DNA of 64,000 nt, from the NCBI RefSeq assembly GCF_003851045.1, contig NZ_BFBX01000099.1:1-64000 (forward strand), read 5' to 3'. The translations under genes and the position numbers were made by a program. Shown in pieces: positions 51,347 through 61,154 of this stretch. Numbering within the stretch: the stretch's first letter is position 1; each line of letters opens with the position of its first letter. The DNA comes from Paenibacillus sp. 598K. Lineage in GTDB: Bacteria > Bacillota > Bacilli > Paenibacillales > Paenibacillaceae. Under the pieces are notes generated by a model, which saw nothing but the letters and a program-made list of their open reading frames with translations, had not been told where the DNA came from and searched no databases.

Positions 51347-52510
51347 ATGATCAAAAAAGAAGTCGCCCATATTCGCAAGCAGTTCAAGCTGGACCACGAA
51401 ATGCTCACCATTCACGACATTCTAAACGTCTATATTATGAAGGAAAGCGATGAAATCTACCATTACGAGTGCCAGCCGTTCGCGCTGGTAGATCGGGAGA
51501 AGCAGGAGCTGTACATGCTCAACTTCAAGAAGCTGCTGACCGGCGAGCTCGATCAAAAGCTGTTCGAGTTGAAATTCCAGGAGGAGGCGGAGGACCCGAC
51601 CCGCGTGCTGTTGCATCAGGGGATGGTGACCGGCGACACCGAGGAGTGGATGAATCTGATGCTGCATCTCGTCGAGAAGATGCTGACCGACAACACGTAT
51701 GAGCGCGATACGGTGGTCACGTTCGTCCGCGGCCATTATTACCGTCCGACCAAGAGCCGCAACGACGAAGCCGAGGTGAGCGAGAAGGACGAGATGTTCT
51801 CCCATCCGTTCATCCTGTGCAGCGTCAATTCGACCGAGCAGCAGCGCAAGTCGCTCCTGTTCGACTATGTCGAGCGGGAGTTCAAGTACAACGTCAACGT
51901 CGATCCGATCATCAAGCTCAGCACGCCGGAGCAAGGCTTCCTCTATCCGAGCGTCACCGACAATGTATCGGATGTGAACCGCGTGCTGTATTGCGTCGGC
52001 AAGATCAATGAGCCGAATACCCAGTTCATCACACAGGTGCTCAATGCCGAACGGACGGTGACGGCGCTGGAGGAACGAACGATCTTCGAAGAGATCGTAA
52101 AAGAGGTGGCTGGCGATGAGCTGGATGCAGCCACCATTGCCCAGGTCTACGAGGAGATCCATCGGGTCATCGAGGACCATGAGGAGGAGGAGCCGCCGAA
52201 GCTGGATTATCGCGATGTGGAGCAGCTGCTTACGGTCAGCGGGGTGGAGAATGTGACGACGGAGCGGGTGGAGGAAGCGTTCCGCACCGTCGCCGACGAC
52301 CGCAACTATGAGCTGAAGGCGAGCAGCGTCATCCCCAAGTTCAACTCCAAGTCGATCAAGATCCAGACCAAGGTTGCCTCGATTGCCGTCAGCCCGGAGG
52401 ATCTGAGGTACGTCAAGCAAGTTAACTATCGGGGCAAACGATGTATCCTCATCGAGGTGGATGAGGAGGTTGTCATCGAAGGCTTCACGTTAACGACCGA
52501 GAACCTATAA
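51347..52510 (+). CDS. DUF4317 family protein
   Basis: The 387-aa protein begins MIKKEVAHIRKQFKLDHEML and continues with DILNVYIMK, the standard opening of DUF4317, a family of unknown function in Firmicutes. It is acidic, with no signal peptide or membrane helix, so it should be cytoplasmic. The Met at 51347 is chosen from the family's N-terminus; a longer reading from 51230 adds unrelated sequence. An AGGAG is present but at 14 nt, longer than usual. It has no clear link to the xylan genes. The 406-bp gap before it (50941-51346) holds the terminator and the poly-Asn mini-ORF. Confidence 0.85.
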   Translation: MIKKEVAHIRKQFKLDHEMLTIHDILNVYIMKESDEIYHYECQPFALVDREKQELYMLNFKKLLTGELDQKLFELKFQEEAEDPTRVLLHQGMVTGDTEEWMNLMLHLVEKMLTDNTYERDTVVTFVRGHYYRPTKSRNDEAEVSEKDEMFSHPFILCSVNSTEQQRKSLLFDYVEREFKYNVNVDPIIKLSTPEQGFLYPSVTDNVSDVNRVLYCVGKINEPNTQFITQVLNAERTVTALEERTIFEEIVKEVAGDELDAATIAQVYEEIHRVIEDHEEEEPPKLDYRDVEQLLTVSGVENVTTERVEEAFRTVADDRNYELKASSVIPKFNSKSIKIQTKVASIAVSPEDLRYVKQVNYRGKRCILIEVDEEVVIEGFTLTTENL

Positions 52511-52562
52511 AATTTCTATTGAGCAGAAACAGCAGTATCCCAAAGAGGTGGACTGATGCGTT

Positions 52563-54197
52563 GTGAACAAGTTTCAGGCTTTGCGTGTGTGGCGATGGGA
52601 GCAGGATGCGACTCCCGTCACCTTCGCCACGGACTGTGCGTTGTTGCTTTACACTGAAGGCAGGGGAGTTGTCTGCTTTAATGGCAAGCGGCACACCTTG
52701 ACTCACAAGCATATCCTTTATGTCCAGCCCGAGACCCAACTCCGGCTGGAACCGGCTGAATGTGATAGTCATCCGATAATCGGGCTGTTTTTCCAAAGCT
52801 ATGTCTTACAGGAGACCACAGTCGATTCCCTCGTCTATCGCCTCGATTATTCCAAGTTGCCTTACAATGGCTATGTCATTCGACCGCTCGCTGCTCGAAT
52901 CTCGGCGCTTGTGCTTCGGTTGGCGAGGCTCCAACAACCGGAATCTGCGAGCGATTATCACTTCGATCACGGAATCGACGAATTAGTCGGGCTCATTCTG
53001 TCACAGATGGACAAGCAGTTGGCTAATCGTTCTTCGTCCGAGCAAGCGGTGGTCTCCATTATGCAAGGCATCTTGGAGCATTGCGAACAAGACTGGAATC
53101 GCGACCAGGCGGCGCGGGAAGCACGCTTTAATACCAGTCACTTCTCCAGGGCATTCAAGCAGTATAGCGGTTACAGCTTCTCCGGCTTTCTGAGCAAGGT
53201 GAGACTGAATCATGCGCGTATTCTGTTGCTCACTACCGATCTGACGCTCGATATGATTGCCAGCAGGACCGGTTTTCAGAACGGACTGTATTTTAGTCGC
53301 AGGTTCAAGCGGGATAGTGGCGTACCGCCTTCGACTTATCGCTCGCTGTTGCAAGGCACTCAGACAAGGATTGCCACAATGCATCATGCCGGGGATCTGC
53401 TAGCGCTCGGTGTTCAACCGGTGGCGGCTTCCCTGGCACCCTGGCATACGTCTCCGCTGCTGCATGACAGGCTGATCCAAGGCGGGACGGTTGTCAGCAA
53501 CGGGCTGGAGGATGTGGCGCTTTTAACATCCGTTCAGCCGGATCTTATTCTTATTCCGGATTACTTGCTGTTGCAGAATGCTAATCGACTGCAGCAATTT
53601 GAACGAATTGCTCCCGTGCTGTGCCTCCCTTCCTATCGATACCCGCCGCTTGAGCGCTTGCGTCTTGTGGCGGACATTCTCGGTCGCAGGCAGGAGGCCG
53701 AGCAGTGGATTATTCGCTATCAGCGGAAGGCCGACATCTGGAGAGACAGGCTGACAGACTATATTCAGCCCGGCGAGACCGTTGCCCTCTACGAGCTGCG
53801 AGGCAACGATACAGTCATCCTCTGGTCGCTTCAGCTTCGCGGGGCCTCCAATCTTTTTGAAGCGATGCGATTCCAGCCGCCTGCGGCAGTAGCGCAGGAG
53901 GTGTTGGCGGCGGGGCAATCGCTCACGATCCCGATAGCGCGGCTGGGGGAGTATGCCGCAGATCATATGTTTGTTATTGTGGGGGAGTCGGCAGACGGAC
54001 CAGTACAGTTCCTTGCGCGAATTGGCAGTGATCCGGTCTGGTCTTCGTTGGAGGCCTTTCGACAATCCCGAATCTATTACTTGGCTCTGACGGATTTTTG
54101 GTCGGACGACGGGATGGCTCTAGCGGAACAACTTCCGCTGCTTTTCCAGGCTGTGGAGAAGGCTCACGGGATGGCCAGTCCTGGCCCGGCTACGTAA
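52563..54197 (+). CDS. Btr-like AraC regulator with siderophore-binding domain
   Basis: The 544-aa protein has an N-terminal cupin-like domain (to about 150), an AraC DNA-binding domain (about 165-265, with FNTSHFSRAFKQYSGYSFSGFL and SRTGFQNGLYFSRRFKRDSGVPPSTY) and a C-terminal FhuD/FeuA-type binding domain (about 270-540; ALLTSVQPDLILIPDY). This architecture is that of B. subtilis Btr, which activates the feu siderophore uptake genes when loaded with ferric bacillibactin. The start is a GTG with AAAGAGGTGG at about 11 nt. The next gene is a Fur-boxed ferric-siderophore-binding lipoprotein, its probable target. Confidence 0.9.
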   Translation: MNKFQALRVWRWEQDATPVTFATDCALLLYTEGRGVVCFNGKRHTLTHKHILYVQPETQLRLEPAECDSHPIIGLFFQSYVLQETTVDSLVYRLDYSKLPYNGYVIRPLAARISALVLRLARLQQPESASDYHFDHGIDELVGLILSQMDKQLANRSSSEQAVVSIMQGILEHCEQDWNRDQAAREARFNTSHFSRAFKQYSGYSFSGFLSKVRLNHARILLLTTDLTLDMIASRTGFQNGLYFSRRFKRDSGVPPSTYRSLLQGTQTRIATMHHAGDLLALGVQPVAASLAPWHTSPLLHDRLIQGGTVVSNGLEDVALLTSVQPDLILIPDYLLLQNANRLQQFERIAPVLCLPSYRYPPLERLRLVADILGRRQEAEQWIIRYQRKADIWRDRLTDYIQPGETVALYELRGNDTVILWSLQLRGASNLFEAMRFQPPAAVAQEVLAAGQSLTIPIARLGEYAADHMFVIVGESADGPVQFLARIGSDPVWSSLEAFRQSRIYYLALTDFWSDDGMALAEQLPLLFQAVEKAHGMASPGPAT

Positions 54198-54262
54198 CGA
54201 TGCAACCAAAGTCCATAGAAATATCGCGATAGGATGAAATATCGATGGCGTCCGCAACTCGA

Positions 54263-54303
54263 TATAATAGGCTGGTGCTAGTTAATAACGAGAATCAGTC
54301 TCA
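54263..54303 (+). promoter_or_regulatory. Promoter -10 and Fur box of the siderophore-binding protein gene
   Basis: TATAAT is at 54263-54268. A Fur-type 7-1-7 inverted repeat, CGAGAATCAGTCTCA, follows at 54289-54303, close to the consensus TGATAATNATTATCA, and is 21 bp before the ATG. Iron-loaded Fur bound here would block transcription. The -35 box is not clear, which fits a promoter needing an activator such as Btr. Confidence 0.65.
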
Positions 54304-54324
54304 ATTAAAAGGAGCGGACAAAAC

Positions 54325-55359
54325 ATGTTTCATACCTTGCAATCATTTTACAGACGAGCCTTCCTCGTCGGCATAATCGCGATCGTCCTCACAGTTATCG
54401 CTGCCTGCGGCAACGGCAATGCAGATCAAAAAGAAGTGAACGAAGCGTCGAATGCGACGGGCTCCCAGCACTCAGCCCCGACAAATGACACATCCGGCGA
54501 AACTGAACCATCGTCGGAGGACGAGGCCCAGTCCTCTACCCGAACCTTCCACACCATTAAGGGTGACATCGTCATCCCTGCCGCTCCGCAGCGCGTCGTT
54601 ACACAGGGCTTCTTGCCTTACTTCCTGCTGTTTGATATCAAGCCGATCGGCGCCCCCTACTGGGAGATTGAGTATCCTCATCTGGCTGGATTAACGGACG
54701 GCATTGAAGATATCGGACAAATCGATGGCGGTTCGGTCGAAAAGATCCTGTCGCTGCAGCCTGATCTGATCGTAACTGTCGCTCAGGATATGTACGAGCA
54801 ATACAGTAAGATCGCACCGACCGTGGTCATCCCGTATGAGAGCATCGGGGATGCGCATAAAGATCTGCGACTGTTCGGGGAACTGCTAGGCAAGGAGGCC
54901 GAGGCGGAGGCATGGCTCGAAGACTTTGACCAGAAGGTGGAGAGTAGCAAGCAAGAGCTCCAGACCTTGAATATGGAGAATGAAACGTTTTCCTTGATTG
55001 GGGCGTTTGACAAAACCTATTTCATCTATGGAGATGGCATCTACCGAGGGGGGCAGGCCATGTACAAATACCTCGGCTTAAAGCCGCCAGCGATCATCCA
55101 GGAGCAAGTAATGGACGCTGGCAAAGAAACGCTGGAAATCTCGATGGAAGTGATTCCGGATTACGCAGGCGATCATATTTTCCTCGATGTCTCCAACGGT
55201 GCGGTATTTGACGAGAAAAGCGCGCTCTGGAATTCCATACCTGCCGTCAAAAATAACCGCGTATACCGGTTGAATACGGACATCTTTTGGCCGTACGATC
55301 CCCTGGCCGTAGAGATGCAGCTTGATGAAGTGCTGAAGCTGCTGAAGGGCTCGCAATAG
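54325..55359 (+). CDS. Ferric-siderophore-binding lipoprotein (FeuA/YfiY type)
   Basis: The 344-aa protein has a lipoprotein signal (VIAACGN lipobox), an acidic Ser/Thr linker and a class III periplasmic-binding fold (FHTIKGDIVIPAAPQRVV, KILSLQPDLIVTVAQDMYEQY, YEKYAGDH-like region near residue 275). GGAG precedes the ATG at 10 nt. No permease or ATPase gene follows, so the membrane components must lie elsewhere. The next gene is convergent, with no clear terminator in the 38-bp gap. Confidence 0.9.
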   Translation: MFHTLQSFYRRAFLVGIIAIVLTVIAACGNGNADQKEVNEASNATGSQHSAPTNDTSGETEPSSEDEAQSSTRTFHTIKGDIVIPAAPQRVVTQGFLPYFLLFDIKPIGAPYWEIEYPHLAGLTDGIEDIGQIDGGSVEKILSLQPDLIVTVAQDMYEQYSKIAPTVVIPYESIGDAHKDLRLFGELLGKEAEAEAWLEDFDQKVESSKQELQTLNMENETFSLIGAFDKTYFIYGDGIYRGGQAMYKYLGLKPPAIIQEQVMDAGKETLEISMEVIPDYAGDHIFLDVSNGAVFDEKSALWNSIPAVKNNRVYRLNTDIFWPYDPLAVEMQLDEVLKLLKGSQ

Positions 55360-55397
55360 AGGCTTTGATATCCAGTCTATAACAGATAGCGCTTGTC

Positions 55398-56504
55398 TTA
55401 CTGAATATAAGCCGCGACCCGCTCTCTCATCTCGCGAGAGGGCGGTACGCCCAGCTCGCGGAGACACGCGGCCTCGAAGGCTGCGAAGTGACGTCCTATC
55501 CGCCCTGGCGTGCCGCGCTGCGCGTACAGCTCGATCAGTCCCAGGTTCATCTCCTCGCTCAGAGGGTAGATGGACAGGCATGTATCGAGACGATGCTCTG
55601 CGCGGTCCCATGCCTGTGCGAGCCTGTCGCGTCGCGTCAGCTCGCGCACCAGCGCCGTATATTGTTTCTCATAAGCGATCTCCAGTCCGGACTTCCACAG
55701 ATACGGCTTGCCCTCGAGCAACGGCCCCTTATACAGCGAGCATAGATACTCCGCCTGCCTCGTATCCCATCCTTCTTCCCGCGCGGCAAAGTCAAACCGA
55801 TGATACGCTATCAGATCGCATACCTGATCGCCCATCTCCAGCCGATAGCCCTCGCTCGTTTTGCGAATATCGACCCCAAGCTCCAGCGCCTTCAAGCCCT
55901 TCTTTAAGGAATAGATCGAGGTGTGCAGACTGGGTAGCGCCCGTTCCTCCGGGGTGTCTGGCCAGAGCAACTCGACGAGATGCCATTTGTCGAACTCTTT
56001 GCTTGCGTGACAGAGGAAATAGGCGAACAGCTCTTCGGTCTTGCGCGTCCGCAGGCGGAGCCTGCTGTTGTCCGGCTGGATCATCTCGAAGCCGCCGAAG
56101 CATCGGATGCGGAATTCCTGCGGCATCCATGACGTCGATGAACGATGCTGCTTGAGCAGGCGCGAAGCAACGCGCTCGATAGCGAGCGGCGTGACCGGCT
56201 TTAGGATATAGTCGATCGCCTCGACCTGGAACGCCTCGAGGGCGTAATGCTTGTAAGCGGTAGTAAACACGACGATGGTCCGATCCGAGATCCGGCTGAT
56301 CTGCTCAGCCAGCTCCAATCCGCTCATCTTCGGCATCTCGACGTCGAGGAACACAACATCCGGCTGTAGCTCCGGGATGTGGCGGAGCGCCTCGAGCGGA
56401 CTCGTATAGGCGCCGACGATCGTATAGTGGGGATTGCGGCCGACGACAACTTTCATCAGCTCGAGTATCGGCTTTTCGTCTTCGACGATAACTGTACGAA
56501 ACAA
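55398..56504 (-). CDS. Response regulator with BTAD (SARP-like) output domain
   Basis: The 368-aa protein has a receiver domain (E8/D9, phospho-acceptor D54 in FLDVEMP, K102 in LKPVT), a winged-helix domain (about 130-215; FGGFEMIQ, TRKTEELFAYFLCHA) and a helical BTAD tail (about 225-368). SARP-type outputs attached to a receiver are much less common than OmpR- or LytTR-type outputs. It starts at a TTG with GGGAGG 7 nt upstream. It lies 72 bp after the hybrid kinase and is its probable partner. Target genes are unknown. Confidence 0.85.
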   Translation of the reverse strand: MFRTVIVEDEKPILELMKVVVGRNPHYTIVGAYTSPLEALRHIPELQPDVVFLDVEMPKMSGLELAEQISRISDRTIVVFTTAYKHYALEAFQVEAIDYILKPVTPLAIERVASRLLKQHRSSTSWMPQEFRIRCFGGFEMIQPDNSRLRLRTRKTEELFAYFLCHASKEFDKWHLVELLWPDTPEERALPSLHTSIYSLKKGLKALELGVDIRKTSEGYRLEMGDQVCDLIAYHRFDFAAREEGWDTRQAEYLCSLYKGPLLEGKPYLWKSGLEIAYEKQYTALVRELTRRDRLAQAWDRAEHRLDTCLSIYPLSEEMNLGLIELYAQRGTPGRIGRHFAAFEAACLRELGVPPSREMRERVAAYIQ

Positions 56505-56576
56505 AGGTGATCCTCCCCGAAGAGTGATGGTGAGTGCTGGGTGAGCCAGAGTGAGTCATGTTGAAAAATTAGTGAG

Positions 56577-59500
56577 TTATGACGAGTCATGGGACAAGTC
56601 GAGCCCTCTGTCGACGACTGATACCGCAGGCAGCAGGACGGTCACGGTCGTGCCGCGTCCCGGCTCGGATACGAGCTGCAGTGAAGCGCCGGGCAGGCTG
56701 CCCAGCCGCTTGCGGATGTTGGCCAGTCCGATTCCTCGATTCTCCTGGCGATCCTTCTCCAGTTCCTCCTCCAGCAGCCGCCGCTGTCGTTCTGGCCACA
56801 TGCCGACGCCATCGTCTTGTACAGTTATCTCGATGCCGACGGCTGTCTTGCCGACTCGCAGGGAGACAGTGCCGGGACCGTCCTTTTCGAATAATCCGTG
56901 ACGGATCGCATTCTCCACGAGCGGCTGGATACAGAGAGCGGGGATCTCCAGATGGTGCAGCTGCGGGTCCACCTCGCATACGAATTCGAAGCGATCCTCG
57001 AAGCGCGCTTTTTCGATCTCGATATACGCCGCGATCAGCTCCAGCTCCCGGCTCAGGCTGAAATACAGGTGGGAGCGGTCCAGATCGAGGATATGGCGCA
57101 GGAACTGGCTGAGAACGGATAACAGATGCGCCGCCTTCTCACCATCCGTGTAACAAAACGAGATCACGCTGCTCAGCGCGTTGTACAAAAAATGCGGCTT
57201 GATCTGCGCCTGGTAAAACGCATATTCATTATGTAACGCTTCGCGAATCGACGTCTTCATGGCGATCAGCGTCTGGACGCGGGCAATTAGCGTCTCGCCC
57301 TCGAACGGCTTGGTCACATAATCGTTGGCTCCCGCCTGGAAGCCAAGGGCGATGTCCTGCGGCGTGTCCTTGACCGTCGCGAACAGGATAGGCAGATCGA
57401 GGATCGAATGGTGGCTGCGCAACGTCCGGCATAGCTCGATCCCGGACATCCCCGGCATCATGACGTCGAGGATGATCAGGTCGACAGATGGATGCAAGCT
57501 GAGCTTGTCCATCGCTTCTCTGGCCGAGAAGGCGGTCAGCACATTGTAGCGGTGCTGCCGGAGCAGGCCCAGCAGCGTATGGATATTGGATGCTTCGTCG
57601 TCGACGATCAGCACGGTATGCTCATGCTCGCCGGTAATATCCAGAGACTCATCGGGATAAGCGATCCGCTGCATCCTCTCGGACGCGGCTGCCATCTCTT
57701 GCCTGCTCGCTGAGGCCTCGGCAAGGGGCAGCGTAAAGGTCATCCGCGTCCCTCGTCCGAGCTCGGACCACGCCACGCCGATCGCCCCTCCCATCTGCTC
57801 GACCAGCTTGCGGCTAATATATAGCCCAATCCCCATCCCGGTATAGCCGTCCTCTGGCATCGGCCGCGCCGACTGCTCCCAATAGGTGAATATCGCCTCT
57901 CGCCGTTCCTTGGCGATCCCTGTCCCGGTATCCTCGACCGAGATTGCCACCGTCTGCCCCGAGACGGACGAGAAGATGCGAATCGAACCGTGTTCCGTAT
58001 GTCGGATCGCATTATAGACAAGATTGTAGAGCACCTGGCGCAGCCGATTCTCATCCGCTAGCACGAGCACGCCTTCCGTGACCTGATTGTCGAACCGTAC
58101 ACTCTTGCCCGTCAGCTCGAACTGCATCATCTCGCACACCATCTGCACGGTAACCCTCACATCGACCGCAGTCAGCCGCAGTCGCAGCTGTCCATGCTTT
58201 AGCCGTGTCACGTCGATCAGATCATGGATCAACATCGACAACCGCATCGACGTATCCTTGACCAGCCACAGCTGCTGCTTCTGCCGATCGGACAGTTGAC
58301 CTTCCTCGTCTTGCAGCACATGGGAGATCATATTCATGGCGCCGTGCAGCGGCGTCTTGATCTCATGCGACGTATTGAGCAGGAATTCATCCTTGAGCTG
58401 GTTCAGCTCGATCAGTTGAAGAGACAGGCGCTCGGATTGCTCGAAGGCATGGGTATACCGGATCGCCAGCAGGATGTTCATGAAGATGACGAAGCCGATA
58501 ACGCCGCACTTGGCTGCCAAAGCCGATGAGAGTACGCTCTCGGCGTATAGCCCTTCATTGATCAGGTAGACGATCAGCGACAGACTGCCGCCGATCAGCC
58601 AGACGAGCTCTTTGCGCACCGTCTCCTCGTGACGAGCCTGGATCGCCAGCGCCATCATCCTGATCGTCAGACAGATGACCACGATGCTCACATAGGGCAC
58701 CACTACGTACTTGTATTCGATATGGATCCGGTAGGGCAGCGCGACGACGGCCGCCATATAGAGGAGGACCGGGGCCAACAGCAGCCTGCGTGTTCTCGGC
58801 GACAGCAAGCGAGGCTCCACCGCGCAAAAAAACAGCACAATCGCAATCATTCCGGCAAACCCGGTCAGATCGAACAGCTTGTACGCCAGTTCAAACGGTA
58901 GACCGGGCAGCATGCGCTGCAGCAGCTTCTCCCCATAGAGCAGATGCCACAGCATAAGGGAGAGCAGATAGAGCCCGCTGTACACATAAGCCCGCTCTCG
59001 CTGTCCCAGGATGTAGAGGCTCAGATGATAGGCGCCGAATAGGGCGAGGATGAGGATAATCCCGATATTAATGCCGATCTGGATACTGTCCAGTCTGGCG
59101 ATGTCGCTCGCTGATCCGAACGATATCGCATTGACGATGCCGCCATTGACAAAGTCTCGATTGGCCACTTGCAGCACCAGCTCAAGCTCGCGTGTGTCGG
59201 AGCTGAAAAAAACGGTATACGGCGTATTGCCTGGCTTGTTCATCGCCGGATCGATGTCGGGATGACCGCTGGCCCCTCGTTCCTCGCCATTGACGAACAA
59301 GCGGTGCGACATGCGGATGCTGCTGATCTTCAGTCCGGATACGTCACCAGTGTCAGGCAGCAGCACCTTGAGACGATACGTGCCTATCCCTTTCTTGCTC
59401 ATGCCCACGTCCGACTCGCCCTTCCATGTGCCGGGCACCTCGATGAGCGAGCGCCTTGATGCAGCGCCGTCTTCTTGCAGCTCGACAGGAGAGAGCAGCG

Positions 59501-59705
59501 TGTGCGGATAGAACTCCCACTCGCCGTTCAGGGGCACGATTCCCTGCGTGCGGATATCCCAGCTCGACAGGTCGAGCACGCCACCTTCGGCCGTCGGAGC
59601 GTCAGGTTGGGGCTGTATGCGGGTGCCCAGTCCGATGATTAGCGCGATGGAGAGCAGGAAGAGCAGTCCGACCCCGAGCAGTCGATATGGGCGTAACGCT
59701 TGCAT
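56577..59705 (-). CDS. 7TMR-DISM hybrid histidine kinase with two kinase cores
   Basis: The 1042-aa protein begins with a signal/anchor and an extracellular jelly-roll (DISMED2-like, about 40-200), then seven helices (207-415). A HisKA domain carries phospho-acceptor H447 in NTSHEIKTPLHG, and its ATPase domain has N box NLVYNAIRHT and G box DTGTGI. A receiver domain follows (D702/D703, D747, K799). A second, LytS-type core has H838 in QAQIKPHFLYNAL and its own ATPase domain (PLVENAIRHG, DDGVGM). Signal flow from the first core to the receiver and on to the second is inferred. The extracellular module resembles carbohydrate-binding folds. The ATG follows GAGGAG at 8 nt. Confidence 0.9.
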   Translation of the reverse strand: MQALRPYRLLGVGLLFLLSIALIIGLGTRIQPQPDAPTAEGGVLDLSSWDIRTQGIVPLNGEWEFYPHTLLSPVELQEDGAASRRSLIEVPGTWKGESDVGMSKKGIGTYRLKVLLPDTGDVSGLKISSIRMSHRLFVNGEERGASGHPDIDPAMNKPGNTPYTVFFSSDTRELELVLQVANRDFVNGGIVNAISFGSASDIARLDSIQIGINIGIILILALFGAYHLSLYILGQRERAYVYSGLYLLSLMLWHLLYGEKLLQRMLPGLPFELAYKLFDLTGFAGMIAIVLFFCAVEPRLLSPRTRRLLLAPVLLYMAAVVALPYRIHIEYKYVVVPYVSIVVICLTIRMMALAIQARHEETVRKELVWLIGGSLSLIVYLINEGLYAESVLSSALAAKCGVIGFVIFMNILLAIRYTHAFEQSERLSLQLIELNQLKDEFLLNTSHEIKTPLHGAMNMISHVLQDEEGQLSDRQKQQLWLVKDTSMRLSMLIHDLIDVTRLKHGQLRLRLTAVDVRVTVQMVCEMMQFELTGKSVRFDNQVTEGVLVLADENRLRQVLYNLVYNAIRHTEHGSIRIFSSVSGQTVAISVEDTGTGIAKERREAIFTYWEQSARPMPEDGYTGMGIGLYISRKLVEQMGGAIGVAWSELGRGTRMTFTLPLAEASASRQEMAAASERMQRIAYPDESLDITGEHEHTVLIVDDEASNIHTLLGLLRQHRYNVLTAFSAREAMDKLSLHPSVDLIILDVMMPGMSGIELCRTLRSHHSILDLPILFATVKDTPQDIALGFQAGANDYVTKPFEGETLIARVQTLIAMKTSIREALHNEYAFYQAQIKPHFLYNALSSVISFCYTDGEKAAHLLSVLSQFLRHILDLDRSHLYFSLSRELELIAAYIEIEKARFEDRFEFVCEVDPQLHHLEIPALCIQPLVENAIRHGLFEKDGPGTVSLRVGKTAVGIEITVQDDGVGMWPERQRRLLEEELEKDRQENRGIGLANIRKRLGSLPGASLQLVSEPGRGTTVTVLLPAVSVVDRGLDLSHDSS

Positions 59706-59981
59706 GGTGGAGTCTCCTCGTCGCAGAAGTTTTAGCTTCTCCCATTCTAGCAGAGGGGACGACGGAGCGGCTATTGTTTTCTTAGGCGGTTCGATGGCGG
59801 TCCCCCCTCTTCAACGATGATCCTTCCATTATAGATGAGGGGACTGACAGGATTCTCAAAATGAGGGAGGCTTTCGAATATTAATCCATGATTATCGTTG
59901 GTCACTCCTCCTTGTGCTCAGTGGCACTTCAATCTTCGTTTCTTCCTCGATTTTGCTGCATTGCGTGTCATCAATTAAAGG

Positions 59982-60007
59982 AAATGACGTCATTTGAAGT
60001 GTACACT
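59982..60007. promoter_or_regulatory. Two adjacent palindromes upstream of the oxidoreductase gene
   Basis: AAATGACGTCATTT (59982-59995) is a perfect 14-bp palindrome and AGTGTACACT (59998-60007) a perfect 10-bp one, separated by 2 bp. They lie 65-90 bp before the oxidoreductase start in a 366-bp divergent intergenic region that shows nothing else clear. They may be operators for one or both promoters. Confidence 0.4.
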
Positions 60008-60071
60008 CCCCGAGTAAGGCAGGTAAACTGGGTTTGCCGAAAGTTCGAGTAAAGCATAAGGGGAGCATGGG

Positions 60072-61142
60072 ATGAAGAAATTGAAGGTTGGAGTCATCGG
60101 GGTTGGGGAAGTAGCGCAGCTCATTCATTTGCCGATCCTGGAGTCGATGCCGGAGCATTACGAGCTGACGGCGTTCTGCGACATCTCGCCGCAGCTGCTG
60201 GCCAAGATGGGAGAGCAACACAGGGTGAAGCGTCTGTACTCAACCGTCGAAGCGATGCTGGAGGGCACAGAGCTGGATGCGGTGCTGGTCCTGAACAATA
60301 TGGAGTACCATACCGAATGCGTGGTCGCCGCGCTGCGCAGGAACATTCATGTGCTGGTCGAAAAGCCGATGTGTATTACCGTGGCCGAAGCGCGCGAGAT
60401 CATCCTGGCGAGGGATGCCTCTGACGCCCAGGTCATGGTCGGGTATATGAGAAGATTCGCGCCGGCCTATTTGCGGGCTTTGGACGAAGTACGGACTTTA
60501 GGGCCGATTAACTATGCGCGGGTGCGGGGGATAGTCGGGCCGAACGCCTTTTTTACGGCACAATCAGGCATCCGCGCCTATCGGTATAACGACATCCCAG
60601 CGGCAGCGGCGCAGGATCGCAAGGAAAGGTACCTCCGGCTCATGAAGGAGGCCATCGGGGAGGCCACCGCAGAAGAGTATGCTTCCTACGCGCTCCTGCT
60701 TGGCTTGAACAGCCATGATATCTCCGCCATGCGCGAGCTGCTGGGCGTCCCTCGCAGCATCAGGGCTGCTGCAGCGACGAAGGGCGGTCGTTTCAAAACG
60801 GCGATCCTGGAATTCGACGACTATCACGTGCTGTTCGAGACAGGAATGGATCAGCAGGGACGGTTCGACGCCCACATCGAGGTATTCGGGGAGAGCAAGT
60901 CGATCCTGCTGCAATACAATACGCCTTATCTGCGTCAATTGCCTACGACGCTGCATATCCGCGAGACGATCGGAGAAGCGCTGGAGGAGACGGTCATTCG
61001 TCCGACCTACAAGGATGCTTATACATGCGAGCTGGAGTACTTCTACCAGGTCGCCGTCAACGGACTTGCGCCCAAGACAACTCCGGAGGACTATATCCAG
61101 GATCTCGAGCTATTCGGCATGATCGTCCAAGCGATGAGATAG
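60072..61142 (+). CDS. Gfo/Idh/MocA family oxidoreductase
   Basis: The 356-aa protein has an N-terminal Rossmann fold (KVGVIGVGEVAQLIHLP; GxGxxA-type loop), the NAD-side DAVLVLNNMEYHTECVVAAL segment and the hallmark EKP motif (VLVEKPMCITVAEA). Family members oxidise or epimerise sugars, inositols and amino sugars with NAD(P). The C-terminal domain would shape the substrate pocket; the substrate is unknown. A GGGGAG site precedes the ATG. It is followed 12 bp later by the SGNH hydrolase relict, with which it was probably once an operon. Confidence 0.9.
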   Translation: MKKLKVGVIGVGEVAQLIHLPILESMPEHYELTAFCDISPQLLAKMGEQHRVKRLYSTVEAMLEGTELDAVLVLNNMEYHTECVVAALRRNIHVLVEKPMCITVAEAREIILARDASDAQVMVGYMRRFAPAYLRALDEVRTLGPINYARVRGIVGPNAFFTAQSGIRAYRYNDIPAAAAQDRKERYLRLMKEAIGEATAEEYASYALLLGLNSHDISAMRELLGVPRSIRAAAATKGGRFKTAILEFDDYHVLFETGMDQQGRFDAHIEVFGESKSILLQYNTPYLRQLPTTLHIRETIGEALEETVIRPTYKDAYTCELEYFYQVAVNGLAPKTTPEDYIQDLELFGMIVQAMR

Positions 61143-61154
61143 GGGGTGACAGCG

